Source of the DNA: an uncultured Clostridia bacterium
GTDB lineage: Bacteria > Bacillota > Clostridia > Christensenellales > Borkfalkiaceae
NCBI GenBank assembly: GCA_959605945.1
Contig: CAUHGY010000009.1
Coordinates: 1-37,301 of the forward strand
DNA: 37,301 nt
Reading direction: 5' to 3'
The notes under the pieces are model-generated. The model was not told where the DNA came from, made no database searches, and saw only the letters and a list, made by a program, of their open reading frames with translations. The translations under genes and the position numbers were made by a program. This document shows, one piece after another, positions 26,686 to 35,117 of this stretch. The first letter of the stretch is position 1; every line of letters begins with the position of its first letter.

Positions 26686-26769
26686 CCTTTTGCTTGCTGA
26701 TAAATATCTCAATTATTGTATGCGACATCGCAACGAAGTTATAAGGCTTCGCCGGGAAAAAGTGTTTTT

Positions 26770-26803
26770 ATCGTCTGCGGGGACAGCTGTTTCCGCAGAC
26801 GAT
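26770..26803. other. Perfect hairpin after the large operon
   Basis: Arms ATCGTCTGCGG (26770-26780) and CCGCAGACGAT (26793-26803) pair over 11 bp. No T tract follows, so it is not a classical terminator. It may protect the mRNA end. Confidence 0.6.
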
Positions 26804-26835
26804 AGACAGTTGTCTTAAATGAACATGTAATGTAA

Positions 26836-26877
26836 ATGAATCGCTCGGGCGGCTGTACTGCCGCCCGAGCGGTTCAT
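26836..26877. other. Very strong hairpin upstream of the amidohydrolase
   Basis: Arms 26836-26853 and 26860-26877 pair over 18 positions with one G-U pair and a 6-base loop. The central part is CTCGGGCGG/CCGCCCGAG. No T tract follows. It stands 49 bases upstream of the next start codon and could be a processing or stability element, or a weak terminator. Confidence 0.65.
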
Positions 26878-26925
26878 GTCAGGCACCATAATGTTATTTA
26901 TAATTAAATTAAAGGAGAAATAAAT

Positions 26926-27825
26926 ATGATAATAGACATTCATTCACACGTATATAAATATCCGCTGCCTTTCGTAACGCGGTTTTTGGATCCCGAAGAA
27001 CTGATAAATACCTATGACGAACTCGGAATAGACAAAGCGGTGCTGTTACCCGTGGTCAGCCCGGAAATATATTTTCCGCAGTCGGTGGACGAAATTCTTG
27101 AAGTATGCAGACAATACCCTGAAAGGTTCATACCGTATTGCAATGTGGACCCGCGCGCCATGACTTATTCGGACAGAGCGCCGCTTTGGAAGGCTCTCGA
27201 ATATTATAAAAACAAAGGCTGTAAAGGTGTCGGGGAAGTGATGCCGAATTTACATATCTGCGACCCGATGGTCCAGAATCTGTTCGCTGCCGCCGAAGCC
27301 GTGGAGATGCCGCTCGTTTTCGACGGTTCGGACATGCACGGCGGAGATTTCGGCCTTTACGACGATCCGGGGCTTCCGGGATTGGAGCATACCTTGCAAA
27401 GGTTCCCCAAACTGAAAATTTTCGGGCACGGGCCGCTTTTCTGGGCGGAGCTCGGCAGGCTGAAAACTCCCGGAGAACGGGGCATTATTTTTGATTTTAA
27501 GGGCGATCAGCAGGTCGGCATATTTCCGTCGGGTAAAATTGACGAAGAAGGCAGCGTGCCTTTACTGTTGAGGAGATATGAAAATCTTCAGTGCGATCTG
27601 TCCGATTATACTCCCATACACGCGCTTTCGCGCGATTTGGAATATACTGCAAAATTTCTTGACGAGTTTCAGGACAGAGTTTATTTCGGAACCGACCTTT
27701 GCAATCTCGGAATGGATGTGCCGCAGGTGAGATTTTTTAAAAAACTTCTGGCGGAAAAGGTGATTTCAAAAGAGATTTATGATAAAATAACTTATAAGAA
27801 CGCGGTAAAACTTTTAGGGCTGTGA
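26926..27825 (+). CDS. Amidohydrolase_2-type metal-dependent hydrolase
   Basis: The 299-residue protein opens with MIIDIHSHVYKY; His6 and His8 are the first metal ligands of the amidohydrolase TIM barrel. Later blocks are GCKGVGEVMPNLH, LKIFGHGPLFWAE (next metal His) and RVYFGTDLCNLG (catalytic or metal Asp). This is the Amidohydrolase_2/ACMSD-like branch, whose members hydrolyse or decarboxylate small rings and lactones. AAAGGAG lies 8 bases before the ATG. It is followed after 49 bases by a GH78 rhamnosidase, so a sugar lactone or aglycone is a plausible substrate, but this is inference. Confidence 0.85.
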   Translation: MIIDIHSHVYKYPLPFVTRFLDPEELINTYDELGIDKAVLLPVVSPEIYFPQSVDEILEVCRQYPERFIPYCNVDPRAMTYSDRAPLWKALEYYKNKGCKGVGEVMPNLHICDPMVQNLFAAAEAVEMPLVFDGSDMHGGDFGLYDDPGLPGLEHTLQRFPKLKIFGHGPLFWAELGRLKTPGERGIIFDFKGDQQVGIFPSGKIDEEGSVPLLLRRYENLQCDLSDYTPIHALSRDLEYTAKFLDEFQDRVYFGTDLCNLGMDVPQVRFFKKLLAEKVISKEIYDKITYKNAVKLLGL

Positions 27826-27874
27826 TGTCTTGCCGTTCAAACGGGCATGTGTTTTTAATGGAGTCGAAAAATAA

Positions 27875-30034
27875 ATGTGTAAGTCATTTAATGAAAAATT
27901 TATCAAGGCTTCCGACGAATTCGACGCGTCTTACCGCGGAAAAGTAGCGGCTCCGCTTTTCAGAAAAAAGTTTTTTCTCGAAAAGACAGGCAAGGCGGTC
28001 ATTTCCGTCTGCGGGCTGGGTTACGGATATTTTTATATCAACGGCAAACCGATAACCGAAGATCTGTTCACCGCGCCGGTAAGCAATTACGATAAATTAT
28101 GCTGGTACAACGTCTATGACGTGAGCAGCCTGCTTAAAGAGGGCGAAAACGTTATTGCGGTTATCTGCGGATGCGGGTTTTTAAATGAAAATTTTCCTTC
28201 AAACTGGGATAACGACAAGGCGGCTTGGCGAGATAATCCCAAGTTCGCGCTTTCGCTGTGCGTCGACGGGGTAAAGGTTGTAAAGAGCGACGATAGTTTT
28301 TTATGCACGGAAAAGTCCTTTGTAGTGCATAATCAGCTGCGCAGCGGCGAAATTTTTGACGCGCGTATCTATGATCCGCACTGGAAAGAGCTCGGTTTTG
28401 ACGATTCGGCTTGGAAAAACGCCGTCGTAGACACGGCTTTTTCTCCCGAACTCAGAGAATGTGTATGCGAACCTGTCAGGGAATGCGAATTCTATGATTA
28501 TGAAACTTGCATAAAGACCGACAGAGGGTATTTGTTCGATTTCGGCGTCAATATGTCGGGGTATGCGGTTTTAAATGCCGATGAACCGGAAAACACGGAA
28601 ATAATTATCAGCTATGCGGAAGAAGCGAATCCGGACGGCAGCCTGAAACTGAACGGGCTTAACGTATTGTATCCTTCCGTGGATTTTCAGACGGACAGGT
28701 ATATATGCGGAAAAACAAATTACCGTTGGTCGCCTAAATTCACTTATCACGGTTTCAGATACGTCCTTGTGGAGGGTCTCTCTGAATTGCCGGGGAAGGA
28801 AACGGTCAAAGCGGTTTTCGTGCATCAGGATATTAAAAGAATTTCCGAATTCGAGTGTTCGGATGCTCTGTTGAATAAAATTTACAAAGCCGGCATAAGG
28901 GCAACGCAGTCGAACATGATGTATGCGCTTACGGATTGTCCGACGCGTGAAAAATTCGGCTGGACAAACGACGCTCAGGCATCTGCCGAGCAGATTTGCA
29001 TCAATTTCGATTGCAGGCGTTTTTTCGAAAAATGGATAGAGGACTTCAAAGCAAACATGCTGCCGGACGGGCAGATTCCCGCAATTGTGCCGACGCACGG
29101 TTACGGCTATAAACACGGGCCGGTGGCGGACGGCGGTTTTTTTGAAATACCTTACCGGATTTATCAATATTTCGGAGACAGCGCGGCGCTAACGGGGTGT
29201 CTGCCTTATTTCGAAAGATATTACGCATATTTTACAAGCGACGGATGCGATGAACAGGATTGGCTGTGCGATTGGGACGGATATACCAATCACGATATAG
29301 GCAAAGATTTTATTCGGCATATATATACGGTCAAATTATGTTCGATTATAATATTTGCTCAGCAACTCGCGGGAATTGTTCCTTCGGCGTTTTATATGAA
29401 AGAAAAGGCGGCGGCTGAAACTTCGCTTAAAAGATATATAGGCGCCGACGGGCGTTCCGTAATAAATTCGCAATCGGCGGTTGCGGCGCTGATATGTTTC
29501 GGGATCGGAGATAATCGCAAACTGACCGAACAGCTTAAAGAGCTTATTGACGCCGCCGGCGGACACATCGACTGCGGTATGTTCGGAATTCAATATATCT
29601 ATGATGCGTTGAGCGAAAACGGCGCTGCAGATTACGCTGTGAAAATAATTACGGCAAAAGGAGCCCCCGGCTTTGAAAACTGGTTTTCGCGCGGGGCAAC
29701 CACGCTTTGGGAAACATGGACCGACAGCGGGTTTACGGACTCGAGAAATCATCATATGTATTCAAACGTGCTGGCGTGGTTCTTCAAGCATCTTCTCGGA
29801 ATAAGGGTCAGCGTAAATGAAGGCGGATATAAGAGAGTCGATTTTAAGCCTCTGCCGATCGGAAATTTAAGTTTTTGCAGAGGCAGTATAAAAACGCCTT
29901 GCGGTACTCTTTCGGCGGAATGGAAAAAAATCGGAGACAGCATGCAATATATTGTAGATGTCCCCGAAGGCGCAGAGGGGTATTACGGAGAAAAAAGATT
30001 AAAGACGGGAAAAAATATAATAGAAATTTGTTGA
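27875..30034 (+). CDS. GH78 alpha-L-rhamnosidase, cytoplasmic
   Basis: The 719-residue product has no signal peptide. An N-terminal beta-sandwich (GLGYGYFYINGKPITED; GENVIAVICGCGF) and a second beta domain (FDFGVNMSGYAVL) come first. The (alpha/alpha)6 catalytic region follows with DCPTREKFGWTNDAQ near residues 352-367 and GATTLWETW near 609. The Asp, Glu and Asp of the first motif and the Glu of the second match the acidic residues known in Bacillus GH78 enzymes, so it should be active. It removes terminal alpha-L-rhamnose from plant or microbial glycosides and oligosaccharides. Being intracellular, it acts on imported substrate. The ribosome binding site GGAG is 11 bases from the ATG, somewhat far. 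Confidence 0.92.
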   Translation: MCKSFNEKFIKASDEFDASYRGKVAAPLFRKKFFLEKTGKAVISVCGLGYGYFYINGKPITEDLFTAPVSNYDKLCWYNVYDVSSLLKEGENVIAVICGCGFLNENFPSNWDNDKAAWRDNPKFALSLCVDGVKVVKSDDSFLCTEKSFVVHNQLRSGEIFDARIYDPHWKELGFDDSAWKNAVVDTAFSPELRECVCEPVRECEFYDYETCIKTDRGYLFDFGVNMSGYAVLNADEPENTEIIISYAEEANPDGSLKLNGLNVLYPSVDFQTDRYICGKTNYRWSPKFTYHGFRYVLVEGLSELPGKETVKAVFVHQDIKRISEFECSDALLNKIYKAGIRATQSNMMYALTDCPTREKFGWTNDAQASAEQICINFDCRRFFEKWIEDFKANMLPDGQIPAIVPTHGYGYKHGPVADGGFFEIPYRIYQYFGDSAALTGCLPYFERYYAYFTSDGCDEQDWLCDWDGYTNHDIGKDFIRHIYTVKLCSIIIFAQQLAGIVPSAFYMKEKAAAETSLKRYIGADGRSVINSQSAVAALICFGIGDNRKLTEQLKELIDAAGGHIDCGMFGIQYIYDALSENGAADYAVKIITAKGAPGFENWFSRGATTLWETWTDSGFTDSRNHHMYSNVLAWFFKHLLGIRVSVNEGGYKRVDFKPLPIGNLSFCRGSIKTPCGTLSAEWKKIGDSMQYIVDVPEGAEGYYGEKRLKTGKNIIEIC

Positions 30035-30127
30035 CGGACGCTATATAGAATTATGGATGACAAAAAACCGTTCAACGGCTAATCTGCCGTCATGTGAAAG
30101 CAAATTATTTATAAGACCGGATTTGTC

Positions 30128-30994
30128 ATGTGGGTCGCAGCTGCAGTTTTATCCGCTTTTTTTGCGGGAGTAACGTCAATTTTATCCAAATGCGGATTAA
30201 AATCCGCCGATTCCGATGTCGCAACAGCGGTGCGTACTTCGGTTGTGCTCATATTTGCATGGCTTATAGTGTTGATCACCGGGGCATATTTTTCGCTTTC
30301 TTCTGTCTGTGCGCGTTCGTGGATATTTCTTATACTCTCGGGAGTTTCTACCGGAGCATCGTGGATCTGTTACTTTAAAGCTCTGTCGGTCGGGGAAGTG
30401 TCCAAAGTTTCCGCCGTCGATAAATCGAGCATAGTTACTTCCGTTTTGTTCGCTATGATAATTTTCCCCGACGAACGTGAACGTTGGTGGCTGAAGCTGA
30501 TATTTCTTGCCGTCATTACGTGCGGCGTCTATCTTATGACCGACATCAGGCACGGCGACTCGAAGAGCAAATACGCATGGTTTATTTTTGCAGCCATGTC
30601 GTCGGTATTTGCCGCGGCAACATCTCTTCTGGCGAAAGCGGGAATCGAAAACGTCGATTCAAATGCCGCAACCGCTATCCGTACATGCGTGGTATTCGTG
30701 ATGGCATGGCTTATCGTAATCTGCCGCGGAAAATCAAAGCTTGTGAATAAACTCGGGAAGAAAGAAATTGTTTTTCTTGTTCTTTCCGGCATCGCGACAG
30801 GAGTTTCTTGGCTGTGCTATTATTATGCCGTTCAGCAGGGGCAGGTCAGCATTGTAGCGCCTATAGACAGGCTTAGCGTTACGGTGACGGTGTTGTTTTC
30901 GGTTGTGGTATTAAAAGAAAAATTATCTTTATCGGCATGGACGGGACTGCTGTTGTTGACCGCCGGGACCGTTTGCATGGTGATTTTTTCATGA
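30128..30994 (+). CDS. EamA/DMT family transporter
   Basis: The 288-residue protein has ten predicted membrane helices in two EamA halves that repeat each other: SKCGLKSADSDVATAVRTSV near residue 20 and AKAGIENVDSNAATAIRTCV near residue 168. DMT transporters export or import small metabolites; the substrate cannot be read from the sequence. The ribosome binding site is weak. The gene follows the rhamnosidase by 93 bases and may be co-transcribed with it. The transcript ends at the convergent terminator at 31063-31108. Confidence 0.9.
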   Translation: MWVAAAVLSAFFAGVTSILSKCGLKSADSDVATAVRTSVVLIFAWLIVLITGAYFSLSSVCARSWIFLILSGVSTGASWICYFKALSVGEVSKVSAVDKSSIVTSVLFAMIIFPDERERWWLKLIFLAVITCGVYLMTDIRHGDSKSKYAWFIFAAMSSVFAAATSLLAKAGIENVDSNAATAIRTCVVFVMAWLIVICRGKSKLVNKLGKKEIVFLVLSGIATGVSWLCYYYAVQQGQVSIVAPIDRLSVTVTVLFSVVVLKEKLSLSAWTGLLLLTAGTVCMVIFS

Positions 30995-31062
30995 TTTAAG
31001 TTTCCGCGTTTTCTCATACAAAAAAGGATATCGGAATTTATCGGTATTATAGGGGATAACAA

Positions 31063-31108
31063 AAACTCCGTAAGTCTGCCGTTGTTTAGCGGCAGACTTA
31101 CGGAGTTT
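31063..31108. terminator. Terminator between convergent EamA and aldolase genes
   Basis: A perfect 19-bp stem (31063-31081 with 31090-31108, 8-base loop) is flanked on the minus strand by TTTTTG, which suits the end of the aldolase gene. On the plus strand the following TTTAACCCTTATT is a weaker tail for the EamA gene. Confidence 0.9.
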
Positions 31109-31137
31109 AACCCTTATTGATGAAAATCCGATAGATC

Positions 31138-32112
31138 TTACTTGCATTCGTCGGCTTTTCCTGCGCAGCCGAGAACGTCTTTAAGTTTATGTTTTACGAG
31201 TTCTTTGATATTGGCTCTTGCGGGTTTGAGATATTCTCTCGGATCGAATTTGTCGGGATGCTCGGCGAAGAATTTTCTGATGGTGCCGGTCATGGCAAGT
31301 CTTAAATCGGAGTCGATGTTGATCTTGCAGACGGAAAGTCCGGCAGCCTGACGGAGCTGTTCTTCGGGCACGCCGATGGCGTTGGGCATCTTGCCGCCGA
31401 ACTGGTTGACCATTGCCACATATTCCTGCGGAACAGATGAGGATCCGTGCAGAACTATCGGGAAATTGGGCAGTCTCTTGGAAACTTCTTCCAGAATATC
31501 GAAACGGAGCGCGGGGGGAACGAGAATGCCTTTTTCGTTCATCGTGCACTGTTCGGGCTTGAATTTATACGCGCCGTGCGACGTTCCGATGGCGATAGCA
31601 AGCGAGTCGACGCCCGTTTTGTTTACGAATTCCTCAACTTCTTCGGGCCTTGTATAGGAGCCTACGGCGTGGGAAACTTCGTCCTCGATGCCGGCAAGAG
31701 TGCCGAGTTCGCCTTCCACCACGACGCCGTGATCGTGAGCGTATTCGACGACTTTCTTGGTTATTTCGATGTTTTCTTTAAACGAATGTGCGGAGCCGTC
31801 TATCATGACGGAAGTGAAACCGCCGTCTATGCACGATTTGCAAGTTTCAAAATCGGGGCCGTGGTCGAGATGCAGAACAATGGGAATTTCGGGACATTCT
31901 ATAACCGCGGCTTCCACAAGTTTAACGAGATATGTGTGGTTTGCGTACGCACGCGCGCCCTTGGAAACCTGAAGTATAACGGGTGCCTTTTCTTCTTTGC
32001 AGGCTTCCGTTATTCCCTGAACGATCTCCATATTGTTTACGTTGAACGCGCCGATTGCATAGCCGTTCTTGTAAGCCTGTTCGAACATTTTTTTAGATGT
32101 TACAAGTGCCAT
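31138..32112 (-). CDS. fba: Class II fructose-1,6-bisphosphate aldolase
   Basis: The start at 32112 (MALVTSKKMFEQAYKNGYAI) is preferred because GGAGG lies just upstream; the longer frame from a TTG at 32127 begins within that site. The 324-residue enzyme has the class II hallmarks. VLHLDHGPDFETC holds the catalytic Asp and a zinc His, VEGELGTLAG the conserved Glu, and LAIAIGTSHGAYKF and VLHGSSSVP further zinc-binding and phosphate-binding residues. It cleaves fructose-1,6-bisphosphate to dihydroxyacetone phosphate and glyceraldehyde-3-phosphate in glycolysis. It has its own strong promoter and terminator, as expected for a housekeeping gene. GAPDH, the next-step enzyme, lies nearby. Confidence 0.96.
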   Translation of the reverse strand: MALVTSKKMFEQAYKNGYAIGAFNVNNMEIVQGITEACKEEKAPVILQVSKGARAYANHTYLVKLVEAAVIECPEIPIVLHLDHGPDFETCKSCIDGGFTSVMIDGSAHSFKENIEITKKVVEYAHDHGVVVEGELGTLAGIEDEVSHAVGSYTRPEEVEEFVNKTGVDSLAIAIGTSHGAYKFKPEQCTMNEKGILVPPALRFDILEEVSKRLPNFPIVLHGSSSVPQEYVAMVNQFGGKMPNAIGVPEEQLRQAAGLSVCKINIDSDLRLAMTGTIRKFFAEHPDKFDPREYLKPARANIKELVKHKLKDVLGCAGKADECK

Positions 32113-32176
32113 ATTTTTATCCTCCAAAAATTATACCTTTTCATAGGTGAATAAAGTATTTTCCTTCACCCGAATT

Positions 32177-32205
32177 ATTATAGCTTGTTTTTTTAAAATT
32201 GGCAA
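32177..32205 (-). promoter_or_regulatory. Sigma-A promoter of the aldolase gene
   Basis: On the minus strand TTGCCA (32200-32205), a 17-base spacer and TATAAT (32177-32182) form a strong promoter, leaving a leader of about 60 bases. Confidence 0.85.
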
Positions 32206-32232
32206 ATAAATTTTAAATTTAATCGCAAATAC

Positions 32233-32261
32233 TTTATATTTTTCGGCTAAAGTTGTATAAT
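32233..32261 (+). promoter_or_regulatory. Promoter of the M29 aminopeptidase gene
   Basis: TTTATA (32233-32238), a 17-base spacer and TATAAT (32256-32261) lie 43 bases upstream of the start codon. The -35 box is only a partial match. Confidence 0.65.
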
Positions 32262-32304
32262 AATTGCATTGCAGGCGCAGAGCCCGCGCAGAAAAGGAGG
32301 CTTT

Positions 32305-33420
32305 ATGACAGACCAAAGAATAAACAAACTTGCCGAAAATCTCGTCAATTATTCGTGCGCCCTCAAAAAGGGAGAAAAGATACTGATCGAAGCCAAAGGC
32401 GTGGATTATATGCTGGTAAACGCTCTTGTAAGGGAAGTTTATGCAGCCGGCGGCTATCCGTTCGTGGAACTTTTCGACAACCGCGTTTCGAGAGAGCTTT
32501 TGCTTGGTCAGACCGAAGAACTGGCCAGATTAAAAGCCAGATACGACGGTTACAGAATGGCGGAAATGGACGCTTATATAGGCATTCGCGGCGGCGAAAA
32601 CTGCAACGAATTTTCCGACGTGCCCGAAGACAGAATGAAAACGGAGAGCGAGTTTTATTCGCATCCCGTGCATCACGAACTGCGCGTCAAAAAAACCAAG
32701 TGGGTGGTGCTTCGCTATCCCAATCAGGGCATGGCACAGCAGGCGGGAATGAGCACAGATGCTTTCGAAGAGTTTTATTTCAATGTCTGCAATCTCGATT
32801 ATTCCAAAATGGATAAGGCAATGGACGCTTTGAAAGCGCGCCTCGATAAAGCCGATAAAGTCAGAATAATCGCCAAAGATACAGACATAAGTTTTTCTAT
32901 AAAAGGCATAGGCAGCAAAAAATGTTCGGGTGAAAGAAACATTCCGGACGGCGAGATCTACACCGCGCCCGTAAAGGACAGCGTCAACGGCGTCATAACG
33001 TATAATGCGCCGTCGGTAGAGCAGGGCGTCAAGCACGAAAACGTTTCGCTGACCTTTGAAAAGGGCAAAATCGTCAGGGCAACAGGCAGTCATACCGATA
33101 AACTGAACGCCATACTCGACACCGACGCCGGCGCGAGATATGTGGGCGAATTTTCTTTCGGTGTCAATCCTTATATAACCAAACCCATGGGCGATATACT
33201 GTTCGACGAGAAAATTTCAGGGTCCATCCATTTTACTCCGGGGTGCTGTTATGACGACTGCTATAACGGCAACGTTTCGGCGGTACATTGGGATCTGGTG
33301 CAGATACAGACAAAAGAATACGGCGGCGGAGAGATTTATCTTGACGGCGAGCTTATCCGTAAAGACGGGCTGTTCGTCACTCCCGATTTATTGTGTTTAA
33401 ACCCCGAAAATTTAAAATAG
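32305..33420 (+). CDS. M29 family aminopeptidase
   Basis: The ATG at 32305 behind AAAAGGAGG gives 371 residues, the usual family size. The N-terminal pattern (INKLAENLVNYSCALKKGEKILIEA) and the C-terminal metal region (YVGEFSFGVNP, GSIHFTPGCC, VHWDLVQIQ) match thermophilic aminopeptidase T/PepS-type enzymes. These use two metal ions held by Glu, His and Asp to remove N-terminal residues from peptides in the cytoplasm. It is a single gene between divergent and downstream promoters, with no operon partner. Confidence 0.93.
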   Translation: MTDQRINKLAENLVNYSCALKKGEKILIEAKGVDYMLVNALVREVYAAGGYPFVELFDNRVSRELLLGQTEELARLKARYDGYRMAEMDAYIGIRGGENCNEFSDVPEDRMKTESEFYSHPVHHELRVKKTKWVVLRYPNQGMAQQAGMSTDAFEEFYFNVCNLDYSKMDKAMDALKARLDKADKVRIIAKDTDISFSIKGIGSKKCSGERNIPDGEIYTAPVKDSVNGVITYNAPSVEQGVKHENVSLTFEKGKIVRATGSHTDKLNAILDTDAGARYVGEFSFGVNPYITKPMGDILFDEKISGSIHFTPGCCYDDCYNGNVSAVHWDLVQIQTKEYGGGEIYLDGELIRKDGLFVTPDLLCLNPENLK

Positions 33421-33432
33421 GCTGCAAAATAA

Positions 33433-33461
33433 TTGACTTAAAAATCTTAAATAGCTATAAT
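33433..33461 (+). promoter_or_regulatory. Strong sigma-A promoter of gap
   Basis: TTGACT (33433-33438), a 17-base spacer and TATAAT (33456-33461), 41 bases upstream of the start codon. Confidence 0.9.
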
Positions 33462-33502
33462 ATTTAGGAAAAAATGTTAAAAATCTTATGGAGGACATAC
33501 TT

Positions 33503-34540
33503 ATGTCAAAAGTAACCAAAGTTGCAATCAACGGCTTCGGACGCATCGGCCGCCTTGCTTTCAGGCAGATGTTCGGTGCAGAAGGTTATGAAGTTGTTGC
33601 TATTAACGACCTTACAAGCCCCAAAATGCTCGCTCATCTTCTTAAATACGATACAATGCAGGGCAACTATGCGAGAGAACATGAAGTTTCTTTTTCGGAA
33701 GCTACCGAAACCGAAAACGGTTACATCGTCGTAGACGGCAAAAAAATCACCATTTATGCCGAAAAGGACGCCAAAGACCTTCCCTGGGGCAAACTCGGTA
33801 TCGATGTTGTTCTCGAATGCACCGGTTTCTATACGTCCAAGGCTAAAGCTCAGGCTCACATTGACGCCGGCGCCAAGAACGTAGTTATATCCGCTCCCGC
33901 GGGTAATGACCTTCCCACCATCGTTTACAACGTCAACCACAAGACTTTGACGAAAGACGATCATATCATTTCCGCAGCTTCCTGCACGACCAACTGTCTT
34001 GCTCCCATGGCGAAGGCTCTTAACGATCTTGCTCCCATCGAAGCGGGCATCATGACCACCGTTCACGCTTATACGGGCGACCAGATGATTCTCGACGGAC
34101 CCCAGAGAAAGGGCGATCTCAGACGTTCGAGAGCAGGCGCTATGAACATAGTTCCCAACTCCACGGGCGCTGCGAAAGCAATAGGTTTGGTCATCCCCGA
34201 ACTCAACGGCAAGCTCATCGGTTCTGCACAGCGCGTTCCCACGGCTACGGGTTCCACTACCATTCTCGTTGCTGTTGTGAACAAAGCGGTTACCAAGGAA
34301 GAAATCAACGCCGCAATGAAAGCTGCTGCAAACGAATCGTTCGGATATAACACCGATGAAATCGTTTCTTCCGACGTTATCGGCATGAAGTACGGTTCGC
34401 TTTTCGACGCTACCCAGACCATGGTCATCCCCATGGCGGACGGCAAAACGCAGGTTCAGGTTGTTTCCTGGTATGACAATGAAAATTCTTATACCAGCCA
34501 GATGGTCAGAACCATCAAATATTTCTCCGAAATCAAGTAA
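33503..34540 (+). CDS. gap: Type I glyceraldehyde-3-phosphate dehydrogenase
   Basis: The ATG at 33503 follows GGAGG (33490-33494), giving 345 residues starting MSKVTKVAINGFGRIGRL. The NAD-binding GFGRIG loop, AINDLTSP, the catalytic SAASCTTNCLAP (Cys161) and the substrate region LRRSRAGAMNIVPNSTGAAK are all intact. The enzyme oxidises glyceraldehyde-3-phosphate with NAD+ and phosphate in glycolysis. Codon use differs from neighbours in favouring GTT, GCT and AAG, as in highly expressed genes. It has its own promoter and terminator. The Asp in NDL suggests NAD rather than NADP as cofactor. Confidence 0.97.
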   Translation: MSKVTKVAINGFGRIGRLAFRQMFGAEGYEVVAINDLTSPKMLAHLLKYDTMQGNYAREHEVSFSEATETENGYIVVDGKKITIYAEKDAKDLPWGKLGIDVVLECTGFYTSKAKAQAHIDAGAKNVVISAPAGNDLPTIVYNVNHKTLTKDDHIISAASCTTNCLAPMAKALNDLAPIEAGIMTTVHAYTGDQMILDGPQRKGDLRRSRAGAMNIVPNSTGAAKAIGLVIPELNGKLIGSAQRVPTATGSTTILVAVVNKAVTKEEINAAMKAAANESFGYNTDEIVSSDVIGMKYGSLFDATQTMVIPMADGKTQVQVVSWYDNENSYTSQMVRTIKYFSEIK

Positions 34541-34556
34541 GAAAAATATAAAACAA

Positions 34557-34586
34557 ACAGGGCGCGGGAAGTGCGCCCTGTTTTTT
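34557..34586 (+). terminator. Rho-independent terminator of gap
   Basis: Arms ACAGGGCGC (34557-34565) and GCGCCCTGT (34573-34581) pair over 9 bp with a 7-base loop, and a T tract runs to 34586. Confidence 0.93.
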
Positions 34587-34614
34587 ATTGAAACGAAAAA
34601 AATTTTTATAACCT

Positions 34615-34671
34615 AAAGTAAGTCATGCGGCCAAAAGTAGGTTATGAGGCAAAAAGGCAAGCCATGGGCAA
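34615..34671 (+). repeat. Three tandem degenerate 19-bp repeats
   Basis: AAAGTAAGTCATGCGGCCA (34615-34633), AAAGTAGGTTATGAGGCAA (34634-34652) and AAAGGCAAGCCATGGGCAA (34653-34671) follow each other without spacers. The consensus is roughly AAAGTARGTYATGNGGCAA. The last two overlap the 3' end of the minus-strand unknown gene. Confidence 0.65.
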
Positions 34672-35088
34672 TATGAAGCTGTACCGCCCCGAATTTCGGG
34701 GCGGTACAGTATTATATTTGCGTTTTTTTGCCGTTGCGGGACCGAGTGCCGTGCATATCTTTTTTAACAGGGGAACGGCGTGATAATAGCTGTAATCGTA
34801 AGATACGTTCTCGCCGAGTTCGCAGTCCAAAGCATATTCGGCGTCATAAAATTTTTTTGCGACGGAAAAAATTTTTCTTTTTTTACCGTAAGACAGTTTG
34901 CTGTAAAGAATAATAAAATTAATCGAAATAACGTTGATGTTTTCAAAAAAATTGACGCATTCGTCATAATGGGCAATTAAAATGTTGCGGTATTCTTCAA
35001 CGGAGAGACCGTGCCTGCGCGCGTAATACGCTGTTTTTCGTTTGTTACTGATTTTTTCTTTTATTTCTTCAAGATACGGGATTTTCAT
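34642..35088 (-). CDS. Unknown 148-residue basic protein
   Basis: A perfect AGGAGG ribosome binding site and a promoter overlap candidate operator sites, so the gene is probably real. The product begins MKIPYLEEIKEKISNKRKTAYYARRHGL and has a helical, Tyr- and Lys-rich body (LSVEEYRNILIAHYDECVNF; YGKKRKIFSVAKKFYDAEYA). I do not recognise a family. There is no signal peptide or membrane helix. The last 22 or so residues, after AKKRKYN, are encoded by a long hairpin and by the tandem repeats, so the natural end may once have been shorter. It is divergent from an XRE regulator and may be its target. Confidence 0.6.
   Translation of the reverse strand: MKIPYLEEIKEKISNKRKTAYYARRHGLSVEEYRNILIAHYDECVNFFENINVISINFIILYSKLSYGKKRKIFSVAKKFYDAEYALDCELGENVSYDYSYYHAVPLLKKICTALGPATAKKRKYNTVPPRNSGRYSFILPMACLFAS
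34679..34709. repeat. Long perfect inverted repeat within the 3' end of the unknown gene
   Basis: Arms CTGTACCGCCCCGA (34679-34692) and TCGGGGCGGTACAG (34696-34709) pair over 14 bp with a 3-base loop. There is no adjacent T tract on the minus strand, so it is not an obvious terminator for that gene. Confidence 0.75.
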
Positions 35089-35117
35089 GCTGCCTCCTTA
35101 TAATTTCAATTATAATA

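Noticed and set aside
30035..30127. Possible small-molecule riboswitch upstream of the EamA gene
   Set aside because: Short complementary stretches occur, but no known aptamer core could be matched.
31447..32154. 235-codon plus-strand frame opposite the aldolase gene
   Set aside because: It is a shadow of a highly conserved enzyme gene with its own promoter and terminator on the other strand.
34615..34671. Tandem repeats as a possible CRISPR array
   Set aside because: The units are 19 bp, degenerate and have no spacers between them; no cas gene is nearby.
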